Source: Clostridia bacterium
Lineage (GTDB): Bacteria > Bacillota_A > Clostridia > Christensenellales > CAG-138
Direction of reading: 5' to 3'
Assembly: GCA_017459315.1 (NCBI GenBank)
Contig: JAFUDD010000432.1
Coordinates: 1-8,462 of the forward strand
Length of the DNA: 8,462 bases
The notes beneath the pieces are model-generated. The model was not told the origin of the DNA, did no database searches, and saw only the letters and a program-made list of their open reading frames with translations. Of the stretch, positions 1-6,066 are shown in pieces (the stretch's first letter is position 1; every line of letters starts with the position of its first letter). A program made the position numbers and the translations under genes.

Positions 1-115
1 AGTAAGGAGAAACAGAGAGCTTGGACAACGAACAAGCAGCGTCTTTAGGCGCGAGTTGGCAACAAGGGCTTATAGCCAAAAGCAAACCACCCGTTTTACG
101 GGTGGTTCGTGATTT
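1..115 (+). mobile_element. Possible right end of an IS200/IS605-type element (TnpB tail plus omega-RNA-like end)
   Basis: The left edge reads as an open frame from base 1 to a TAG at 46-48, giving the polar tail SKEKQRAWTTNKQRL. This is followed by a small hairpin (67-70 with 74-77) and a strong hairpin (85-93 with 99-107), and then by host-like A+T-rich DNA with a promoter. In IS200/IS605 elements the tnpB stop codon is followed by a short structured right end. The omega-RNA covers that region, ends in a hairpin at the element boundary and takes its guide from the flanking DNA. The arrangement and the hairpin with its GGTGGTT tail resemble that pattern from memory. The 5' part lies outside the window and no target tetranucleotide was proven. 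An ordinary gene tail followed by a terminator is the alternative. Confidence 0.33.
85..107 (+). repeat. Strong hairpin, 9-bp stem
   Basis: AACCACCCG (85-93) is perfectly complementary to CGGGTGGTT (99-107), around a TTTTA loop whose outer bases can add a tenth pair. A run of five T's follows only after CGTGA (113-117), so it is not a textbook terminator. It may be the terminal hairpin of a transposable element or of its omega-RNA, or an inefficient terminator for a gene to the left. A second, A+T-only inverted repeat (112-117 with 122-127) follows directly. Confidence 0.7.
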
Positions 116-151
116 TTCGTAAAAAATCCTGCATTTTCCTGCTTTTTACAG

Positions 152-180
152 TTGCACGGCAGGAAATTGTCCGATATAAT
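152..180 (+). promoter_or_regulatory. Sigma-70/SigA-type promoter for the secreted protein gene
   Basis: A perfect -10 box TATAAT (175-180) lies 17 bp downstream of TTGCAC (152-157), which keeps the TTG of the consensus -35 box. Transcription would start near 187 and leave a leader of about 47 bases before the ATG at 234. The spacer contains TTGTCC (167-172), the reverse of the GGACAA motif that recurs upstream of the transporter gene; any link is speculative. Confidence 0.72.
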
Positions 181-233
181 AAAGATGTCCCGCAGCACAG
201 AAGTGCCAATCGGACAGAAAGGTCGTAAAACCC

Positions 234-1940
234 ATGAAACGAATTCTATCCCTTCTTTTGACGGCGCTGCTGCTGTTGACGGCTCTGCCCGCCTTGGCGG
301 ACGGAGAACCGGCGGTGCAGGCCGGTGTGTATACCGGTCTCAATACCAAACTGTGTCTGTATGCCGACGGCATCGGTGTGTTCAATATAACGGATGGGGA
401 AAACGATGTCCTCCACGGCGTGGAATGGAGCGCCGAAAAGCTCTGCATCGAAGGCACGGACGTGACGCCGACCGTGAAGGACAATACGCTGTCTTTCTCG
501 CTTGCCGGTGTGGATTATGTCGTCGCGCTTTCGGACGAGGCCCTGCCGCTGTCGGGCGGCGCGGCGTATGCCGGGGCTTATGTCGAGGAGGAAGGCGAGC
601 GGATCATCCTTGCCGAGAACGGCCGTGCCATGCTGATCTCCGACGAGGAATTTATCGCGGCGCGGTGGTTTGGGCTCGATGCGTTCGGCATCACCAATGA
701 TACGTATAACACGATGATCGTGGCCAACAGCTATCTCGCGCCCGCGACGCTGTCCGAGGACAACTGCCGCCTCTACAATCCGAACGGGGGCGACGAGTAT
801 TATGATCTGAAGCTCGTTACCTCCTATAACGGCGCTTCGACAGCTGTGGACAGCGACGAGCTCGAGCAGCACTACACGGTGTTCGGCACGGACTGGGTGA
901 TCGGCGATGTGCAAAACGGACAGACCGTGGCTTCGACGGACGTTGAAAATCAGATGCTGCAGTTCCTGCTCCTCAGCTCGCCGCTGGAGCTTGCGGTGGA
1001 CGCCGATATGCTCGACACGATGATGGATATGTCCATCGCGGGCGGCTTCGGCAACATCGGCGTCGAATACGACGCGGACGCCACGCCGCATGTGGACTAT
1101 CCGATAGCGGGCGTTATGGGGCGCTACGGCAAGGCAAGCTGCGAATATGCCGGCGTGACGCTGCACATGGATTGCGTGAGCTGGTACATGAACGGCCGGT
1201 GGTATCTGACGGCGGTGCTTTGCACCGAGACGGAATATGAAAAGGCCGCGGATCTGTTCAACGCCGCGATGCTGTCCTTCTCGACCGAAGCGCCGAGCAA
1301 GGATCGCCTCTACTATCTGCTGTCGATCAACGAGGGAGGAACGACCTTAAACGCGATCGAAACCTTCGCGGGAACGGGCGTGGACGTGCGCGACTTCTAT
1401 CTGCTGCTGCACGACGACGGCACGGGCTATATGCAGTTCGGTGATTCGGACGACGCCGGCGACATTACGTGGGACGAAACCACGCTGACGGCGGAGGGCG
1501 AATCCATACCGTATACGCTGAACGGCGACCATATCGTCATTCAGATCGAAGAAGAGTCCGCCGAGTTTGCCCCGGCGGCGGAGGTCGAGGCGCTGTTGGC
1601 CGCGCAGCCCGAAACGCCCGCGCAGCCCGATACGCCCGCGCCGTCGAGCGACTGGACGAAGGCGGATCTGATCGGCACCTGGACGATGACAGGCGCGAGA
1701 GCCTATGGCCAGACGCTGACACAGGAGCAGATCGGACGCAGCATGGAGCTGACGCTGTCCGAGGACGGCTCTGCGGTTCTGACGGCGGACGGCTCGAGCA
1801 GCGAAATCGAATGGGTCTTGCAGGAGGACAACACGATTCTGCTGCAGGTGGGCGGTATCGAGCTGTATACGCTGACCTTCGACGGCGCAGAGCTGGTCCT
1901 GACCACGATGGGCGTCGATCTGGTCTTCACCAAGAACTAA
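234..1940 (+). CDS. Secreted protein with repeated beta modules and a C-terminal lipocalin-like domain
   Basis: This 568-residue exported protein has no assigned function. Residues 1-22 form a Sec signal peptide (MKR, Leu/Ala-rich core, ALA before Asp23) without a lipobox cysteine, so the product is probably released or wall-retained. A beta module (about 31-98) with an L-x-x-DG-x-G pattern and a later V-E-W is echoed at about 388-447 (DDGTGY, then ITW) and again at 504-567 (SEDGSA, then IEW). The last copy sits in a domain opening DLIGTW, typical of bacterial lipocalin-like domains. The middle (about 215-350) is a mixed alpha/beta region containing NGRWYLTAVLC. A Pro/Thr/Gln linker (about 458-472) precedes the last domain. 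The start is set by the signal peptide. The ribosome site is weak (AAAGG at 218-222, 11 bases upstream). It has its own promoter and terminator, so it is probably monocistronic. Confidence 0.9.
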   Translation: MKRILSLLLTALLLLTALPALADGEPAVQAGVYTGLNTKLCLYADGIGVFNITDGENDVLHGVEWSAEKLCIEGTDVTPTVKDNTLSFSLAGVDYVVALSDEALPLSGGAAYAGAYVEEEGERIILAENGRAMLISDEEFIAARWFGLDAFGITNDTYNTMIVANSYLAPATLSEDNCRLYNPNGGDEYYDLKLVTSYNGASTAVDSDELEQHYTVFGTDWVIGDVQNGQTVASTDVENQMLQFLLLSSPLELAVDADMLDTMMDMSIAGGFGNIGVEYDADATPHVDYPIAGVMGRYGKASCEYAGVTLHMDCVSWYMNGRWYLTAVLCTETEYEKAADLFNAAMLSFSTEAPSKDRLYYLLSINEGGTTLNAIETFAGTGVDVRDFYLLLHDDGTGYMQFGDSDDAGDITWDETTLTAEGESIPYTLNGDHIVIQIEEESAEFAPAAEVEALLAAQPETPAQPDTPAPSSDWTKADLIGTWTMTGARAYGQTLTQEQIGRSMELTLSEDGSAVLTADGSSSEIEWVLQEDNTILLQVGGIELYTLTFDGAELVLTTMGVDLVFTKN

Positions 1941-1952
1941 GGACAGAGAACG

Positions 1953-1983
1953 AAGCGGGGCGGGCGACCGACCCCGCTTTTTT
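1953..1983 (+). terminator. Rho-independent terminator of the secreted protein gene
   Basis: AAGCGGGG (1953-1960) pairs perfectly with CCCCGCTT (1972-1979) over an 11-base loop, and six T's (1978-1983) follow. It starts 13 bases after the stop codon of the gene ending at 1940. Confidence 0.9.
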
Positions 1984-2006
1984 GCGCGAAAATGACGCGC
2001 ATGGGC

Positions 2007-2034
2007 TTGCGAATTGCAAAAATCGGCGTATACT
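2007..2034 (+). promoter_or_regulatory. Promoter for the DUF308-like membrane protein gene
   Basis: TTGCGA (2007-2012, four of six consensus bases) and TATACT (2029-2034, five of six) are separated by 16 bp. Transcription would begin near 2041, just after the terminator of the preceding gene, giving a leader of about 37 bases. This makes the downstream gene an independent unit. Confidence 0.6.
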
Positions 2035-2049
2035 GTAAGGTAAGAAAAC

Positions 2050-2069
2050 GGGGCGACGCCCCAAGGAGG
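2050..2069 (+). promoter_or_regulatory. Leader palindrome abutting a strong ribosome binding site
   Basis: GGGGCGACGCCCC (2050-2062) is a perfect 13-base palindrome. In RNA it can form a five-pair G/C stem with a GAC loop. It is directly followed by AAGGAGG (2063-2069), eight bases before the ATG at 2078. The hairpin could stabilise the 5' end or expose the ribosome site; no ligand-binding structure is recognisable. Confidence 0.6.
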
Positions 2070-2077
2070 AATGTACT

Positions 2078-2617
2078 ATGCAAACGCTTCGCCGCAATCT
2101 GCCGCTGCTGCTGCTCATCGTGTTTGAGCTTGCGGTCGGCATTCTGCTGTTTTTGAAGCCGGTCGAGTTCACGCAGGGCATTATCATTACGCTCGGCGTG
2201 CTGCTGCTTGTGATCGGCGCCATCGACCTGTTCCGCTTCCTGCGCGACAGAAAAAGTCTCGGCGTCAACGATTATTTGTCGCTGTCGCTTGCGATCCTCG
2301 CGCTGCTGTGCGGGGCGTTCCTGGCGTTCGGCTCTAAGCTCGTCATGGGACTGTTCGGCGTGCTCGCGGTGCTGTACGGCATCTTTTTGATCGTGTCCGG
2401 CCTCTTAAAGGGCAAGACGTATTTCGAGTTCCGCCGCGCGGGGTTCCCGGTGTCGGTGCTGCTGCTCGTGAATGCGATCCTGTCGGTGCTGCTGGGCGTG
2501 CTGATCGTTCTGCATCCGTTCGACAGCGTCGATGTGCTTTGGCGCTTCACCGGCGTGTCGCTGATCGTGGAGGCCATCGGCGACGCGATCTCGCTGCTGC
2601 TGGCGGCAAGACGATAA
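2078..2617 (+). CDS. DUF308/HdeD-like six-helix membrane protein
   Basis: The 179-residue product is almost entirely hydrophobic, with six predicted membrane helices at about 9-27, 32-53, 66-84, 88-109, 122-144 and 154-177. They form three helix-pair repeats of the kind 'G-x-L-x-x-x-x-P ... G-x-x-L-x-x-x-G', seen as GILLFLKP (21-28), GAFLAFGS (79-86) and GVLIVLHP (140-147). This repeat plan is that of the DUF308 (HdeD-like) family. The Escherichia coli HdeD member is linked to acid resistance, but most Bacillota members are uncharacterised, so the role is unknown. The ATG is fixed by AGGAGG eight bases upstream; an ATG at 2071 is out of frame. The gene has its own promoter and is convergent with the operon to its right. 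Confidence 0.88.
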   Translation: MQTLRRNLPLLLLIVFELAVGILLFLKPVEFTQGIIITLGVLLLVIGAIDLFRFLRDRKSLGVNDYLSLSLAILALLCGAFLAFGSKLVMGLFGVLAVLYGIFLIVSGLLKGKTYFEFRRAGFPVSVLLLVNAILSVLLGVLIVLHPFDSVDVLWRFTGVSLIVEAIGDAISLLLAARR

Positions 2618-2633
2618 AACGGGAAAGAAAAAA

Positions 2634-2669
2634 CGGGAGCGGTTTGAACGCCGCTCCCGCTGTATTTTT
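2634..2669. terminator. Bidirectional terminator between convergent genes
   Basis: CGGGAGCGG (2634-2642) pairs perfectly with CCGCTCCCG (2651-2659) over an eight-base loop. Six A's lie immediately to the left (2628-2633) and become the U-tract for minus-strand transcripts. On the plus side the T-run (2665-2669) is separated by CTGTA. It should therefore terminate the three-gene minus-strand operon best, and the DUF308-like gene less sharply. Confidence 0.85.
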
Positions 2670-2674
2670 GGCCG

Positions 2675-4204
2675 TCAGCCCTCGCTGATCAGCTTTTCGA
2701 GGAACTTGATCGTGGAAATGTTCGTGCCGGTGATCGGCCACTTTTCGGCAAGCTCACTTAAGGACACGGTGCCGACGGGCTCATACCACGAATAGGAGGA
2801 GAAGTGCTTATAGTAGCTGCCGGAGGTGTCATACTGATGCCCGGCGCGGGCGTACATTTCATTTCGCGCAAAGGCGAGCAACTGCACAAGCGTCCAGTCC
2901 TGCGTGGCGGGGATATCCCACAGCTCGTCGTAGGTCAGCGCGGTCGAAATGCTCTTGGCCATCACGAAGCCGTCGGCGTCGAACGGGGACTTGCCCTCGT
3001 TCTCCGGGAAGATCATGCTGCCGCCGGTCAGCGTGTAGATCGTGTAGTATTTGAGATCCTCGGTCGAACGCGCCTCACTGCGCGACGAAGCCGTGCGGAG
3101 CACCACGTCGTCCGCGGTGTAGCCCGATTCGCTGTCGAGATCGTAGACATCCGCGATCAGGTATTCGGTGCCGCCGGTCGTGGAAATGTCGTAGATCACG
3201 CGGAACACGTTGCTGTGCTCGGTGTCCGCCGTGCCGACCGCAAAGTAGTTCTGATAGACCTTGCCGGATTCGAGCTGACTGCCGTAATGCAGCTCCTTCG
3301 CGTTGCGGATCGCAATGCGGACGGCGGTTTGATCGAAGCCGTACAGCGACGTAATGCCCTCGCGCCGTTCGGTATTGCGCGGGGATTCCGACGGCGCGGG
3401 CGTTTCATGCGTTTCGGGTGCCGCAGCCTGCGCATTGTCGGCAGCCGGCGCCGCGCCTGCGCGGGCGGCCATTTCGGCCTCGGTCCAGGTCCACACGGTA
3501 TTTGTGATGCGGACGTGGTTTTCCTGCAGCTGCTCCATGATCGTTTTCAGCGTGCTTTGCGCCTGCAGCCGATAGACGCCGTCGCCGGTGGGCTGACAGT
3601 CGATCAAAAGGCTTGTGATCGCGGCATAGCCGCTGTGCTCGGTCGGATCCAGCGGGAGCTGGAAGCGGCACGCCTCCACCATGGCCTGCGTATCGAGCGT
3701 CGCGCGGTAGGCGTTGTTTTCGACCGAGATGCGGACGTAATCGGGCAGCGACAGCTCGGTAAAGCCGTCGGTCGGCTGCGTGGCGTTCTTGCCGATGATA
3801 TCGGTCTCGGTCCACGACCATTGCGTGCCCTTCAGGACGATACCGGCCTTGCGCAGCGTGCGGCTGATCGCCGGGTCGTTCGACGAGCTGACGGTTTCAA
3901 AGTGGTAGCCCGCGTCGTCATGCGTGACATACAGGCCAAGCGAGCGCACGGTGGCGATCTCCGGATAGTCCTTCAAAAGATAATCCGGCGGGGTCAAAAG
4001 ATGCTTTTCCCACAGCAGCCGGTCGGTATCGAGCGAGAACTCGAAGTGATCCCCGACGCGGGAGGTGATGACGTAATCGGACACGCGCACCTGCTCGAGG
4101 TTCGCGCCGAACAAAAAATAGGCGACGATCACGCAGGCGGCGAGCAGCGCAATCATGATGAGGCCGACCAGAATCACGGTGCGGCGCATCGAACGCTTTT
4201 CCAT
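2675..4204 (-). CDS. Membrane-anchored protein with duplicated ectodomain and degenerate YARHG domain
   Basis: This 509-residue, probably type II single-pass protein has a short basic N-terminus (MEKRSMRR), one membrane helix (about 9-32) and a large extracellular part. Residues 38-133 and 151-242 are two divergent copies of one domain: each opens with a DYV segment followed by LDT and ends with a W-x-W-T-E motif (WSWTE at 129-133, WTWTE at 238-242). An Ala/Pro/Thr/Ser linker (about 246-276) leads to a middle domain (285-425) and a C-terminal YARHG-type domain (about 440-505) with NEMYARAG, YYKHF and SWY. The conserved His of YARHG is Ala here. YARHG domains (Pfam) are extracellular and of unknown function. 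The start is certain: AAGGAGGG overlaps the stop codon of the preceding zinc-ribbon gene, 12 bp away. It is the last gene of the operon. Confidence 0.88.
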   Translation of the reverse strand: MEKRSMRRTVILVGLIMIALLAACVIVAYFLFGANLEQVRVSDYVITSRVGDHFEFSLDTDRLLWEKHLLTPPDYLLKDYPEIATVRSLGLYVTHDDAGYHFETVSSSNDPAISRTLRKAGIVLKGTQWSWTETDIIGKNATQPTDGFTELSLPDYVRISVENNAYRATLDTQAMVEACRFQLPLDPTEHSGYAAITSLLIDCQPTGDGVYRLQAQSTLKTIMEQLQENHVRITNTVWTWTEAEMAARAGAAPAADNAQAAAPETHETPAPSESPRNTERREGITSLYGFDQTAVRIAIRNAKELHYGSQLESGKVYQNYFAVGTADTEHSNVFRVIYDISTTGGTEYLIADVYDLDSESGYTADDVVLRTASSRSEARSTEDLKYYTIYTLTGGSMIFPENEGKSPFDADGFVMAKSISTALTYDELWDIPATQDWTLVQLLAFARNEMYARAGHQYDTSGSYYKHFSSYSWYEPVGTVSLSELAEKWPITGTNISTIKFLEKLISEG

Positions 4205-4216
4205 GGCGATCCCTCC

Positions 4217-4735
4217 TTACGACGCGCGCTTGCCGCACTTGGGGCAAACGCTCTGCGAGACCGGAAACGCCGTGCCGCAGAACAGGCAATGGCGCGTCTT
4301 TTCGGCCTTGGGCTTGCGGAACATCGTTTCGTCCAGCTTCGGCTCGTCCTCGTCCGCGAACAGGTCGGGCGCGGGCTCATCCTTTTCGAGCTTCAGCGCG
4401 GCGCGGGACTTTTTCTTGACGGCGGGCGTCCATTGCTCCTCATAGGTATCGACCGGCACGGTCTCCTCCTCGATGAATTGCTCGTCGTCCTCGTCGGCGG
4501 CGGCGCGGCGCGCCTTGGCGTCGTCGCGGAACGCGGCGGTCGCAAAGATGATCACGGCGGCAGACAGCAGGCATGCGATGCCGACGACGAGCGCGGGGAA
4601 GCCCGTATCGCGGAACATGCGATAGATCGAGCGACCTGCAAACGCCGGGTCGATGGTGACGGTAAACAGGGCAAACGCGCCGTAAACAAGCGTCGTCATG
4701 CCGAAGGTCGCCAAAACGGTTCGAAGGGTTTTCAT
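4217..4735 (-). CDS. Two-helix membrane protein with C-terminal zinc ribbon
   Basis: The 172-residue product has two membrane helices (about 6-27 and 46-68), then a long charged, acidic, probably disordered segment (70-145). It ends in a zinc ribbon with Cys150, Cys153, Cys164 and Cys167 (C-x2-C-x10-C-x2-C). Two helices imply that both termini lie on the same side, so the zinc ribbon is most likely cytoplasmic. The ribbon presumably binds one zinc ion and serves as an interaction or sensing module; no catalytic residues are seen. I place the start at the second ATG because GAGG lies six bases upstream of it. The first ATG (4747) would overlap the upstream stop as ATGA but has no ribosome site. 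The gap to the upstream gene is 8 bp and to the downstream gene 12 bp, so the three genes are almost certainly co-transcribed and translationally coupled. Confidence 0.85.
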   Translation of the reverse strand: MKTLRTVLATFGMTTLVYGAFALFTVTIDPAFAGRSIYRMFRDTGFPALVVGIACLLSAAVIIFATAAFRDDAKARRAAADEDDEQFIEEETVPVDTYEEQWTPAVKKKSRAALKLEKDEPAPDLFADEDEPKLDETMFRKPKAEKTRHCLFCGTAFPVSQSVCPKCGKRAS

Positions 4736-4743
4736 AGGACACC

Positions 4744-6018
4744 TCATTTCTCAATTAAAGATTGTATCTCACGGAGCAGCCGGATATTCGCGCGCTCCGT
4801 TTCGCTCATGCGGGAGGACAGGTCGGGCGACATTTCCCGATACCACGGAAAGCTGTGATAATGCTCGTAGAACTCACGCTCGGTTTTCGGGTCGAACATC
4901 GTATAGTAGCGCGCGTAGATTTCCTTTCGCGCGTAGCGCAGCAGGTTTGCCAGCGAGTGGCCGTCCACCGCCGTCAGCTTCCAGATCAGCTCCTCCGGCA
5001 GCGGATCGCAGGTCGGCGACCAGTAGAACCCGTCCGCCATGCGGTAGCTTGTCGGACAGCCGGGGAAGAGCACAAACCCGTTCTGATCGAACGCGGCCTT
5101 GTCCCGGACGCGCACGCCGCCGCCGGAAAGCACGGTCGTCGTATAGCTGCCCGAGGGCGAGGGAGCCCGCTTGCACTCCGTTTCGTTCTTGCACATCTGG
5201 CTGAACACCTGCGGGTCGAAGCTCACCGTGCCGTCGGCACTCAGCTTGAGGTTCATAAGCCGGATGCGGTAGTACAGCACGACGTCGTCCAATCCCTCCA
5301 CGGCGCTTTCGAGCGTGATCTTATAGCTTGCCGAGTAGATGTTACGGTAGACCTCGGCGGTTTTGCCGACCGAAAACGAGACCTGTATCTTATCAGCCTT
5401 AATGCCTGAATAGTCCGTACTGCCCGCGGCAAGCCCCTTGCAGACATCATCGCGCTCTTTTTGCACGCGCTCGCAGACGGCGCGGAGGTTATAGCCGTTG
5501 CCCTCGGCGTCCACCAATGCGGTCAAAAAGCCCGTTTCATACGGCTCGGGCGAGGGCGTCGGAACGGCGGGCACAGGCGACGGCGTCGGGGAGGCGCTTT
5601 CGGACAGAACGCCCTTCAGCTGCTGTTCCCACGAAAGCGGCGCGAGCACGATGCCCGCCCGTTCGAGCGTTTCGGTATCGGCCGAGACCGAGACGCGCAT
5701 AGTATCTTCTTCATCGCCGGCCGCAAGGGCAAGCTCGATTTCGGCAATCGCCCGCACCTCCGGGAGAAGCTCAAACGCATGTGGGTCGCTTTCGGACGAG
5801 GGCAGGTGCAGGTCATGCAGGATCGCTTCGGCGTCGAGCCGCGCGGTCGGTTCGCCGCTCGGACTGCGGCCCAGATCGACATAACCGCGCAGATCGAGCA
5901 CGTCCGGCTTGCGGCAGCGGAAAAACAGGAGGATCGCAAGCGCCGACAGCAGCACGACCGTGCCGATGCCGGCAAGGATCACCCATCCCCGATGCTGCTG
6001 TTTCAACCCGTTCTCCAT
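4744..6018 (-). CDS. Membrane-anchored protein with degenerate YARHG domain, paralogue of the 2675-4204 product
   Basis: This 424-residue single-pass membrane protein has a cytoplasmic N-terminus, a helix at about 12-33 and an extracellular remainder. Residues 40-133 are one copy of the ectodomain that is duplicated in the larger paralogue (RGYV, then LDAEA, then ERAGIVLAPLSW). A Ser/Pro/Thr linker (about 139-160) follows, then a middle domain with six cysteines that may form disulfides. The C-terminal YARHG-type domain is at about 355-415 (KEIYARYY, EFYEHYHSFPWY); both His and Gly of the signature are Tyr. The frame is open upstream to ATG 6066 and includes ATG 6033, but I choose 6018. It has AGGA just upstream, the signal anchor follows at normal distance, and a -10 box (6032-6037) overlaps the earlier candidate starts. 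It is the first gene of the operon. Confidence 0.85.
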   Translation of the reverse strand: MENGLKQQHRGWVILAGIGTVVLLSALAILLFFRCRKPDVLDLRGYVDLGRSPSGEPTARLDAEAILHDLHLPSSESDPHAFELLPEVRAIAEIELALAAGDEEDTMRVSVSADTETLERAGIVLAPLSWEQQLKGVLSESASPTPSPVPAVPTPSPEPYETGFLTALVDAEGNGYNLRAVCERVQKERDDVCKGLAAGSTDYSGIKADKIQVSFSVGKTAEVYRNIYSASYKITLESAVEGLDDVVLYYRIRLMNLKLSADGTVSFDPQVFSQMCKNETECKRAPSPSGSYTTTVLSGGGVRVRDKAAFDQNGFVLFPGCPTSYRMADGFYWSPTCDPLPEELIWKLTAVDGHSLANLLRYARKEIYARYYTMFDPKTEREFYEHYHSFPWYREMSPDLSSRMSETERANIRLLREIQSLIEK

Positions 6019-6031
6019 ACTTCCTGCCTTC

Positions 6032-6040
6032 ATTATAACA
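6032..6040 (-). promoter_or_regulatory. Extended -10 promoter for the minus-strand operon
   Basis: On the minus strand the sequence TGTTATAAT is a perfect TATAAT box (6037 down to 6032) preceded by the TGn extension. No good -35 box lies 16-18 bp upstream (GCACAA at 17 bp), which is common for extended -10 promoters. Transcription would start near 6025, leaving only about seven bases before the chosen ATG at 6018. It is only one plausible reading; a promoter further upstream in the A+T-rich region would give a normal leader. Confidence 0.5.
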
Positions 6041-6066
6041 GACCTATGCGAAAATTGTGCGTCCAA

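Noticed and set aside
119..149. GTAAAAA...TTTTTAC pairing and repeated TCCTGC upstream of the first promoter, considered as attachment site or CRISPR-like repeat
   Set aside because: Only two short copies with no regular spacers; low-complexity A/T runs explain the pairing.
246..1166. Minus-strand open frame of 306 codons opposite the secreted protein gene
   Set aside because: Arg/His-rich shadow without ribosome site or promoter; the plus-strand gene has signal peptide, promoter and terminator.
2804..4858. Plus-strand open frame of 684 codons across the three-gene operon
   Set aside because: It runs antisense over two junctions of well-supported genes, has no ribosome site, no signal or fold pattern, and an Arg/His/Gly-rich composition expected from the complement of G+C-rich coding DNA.
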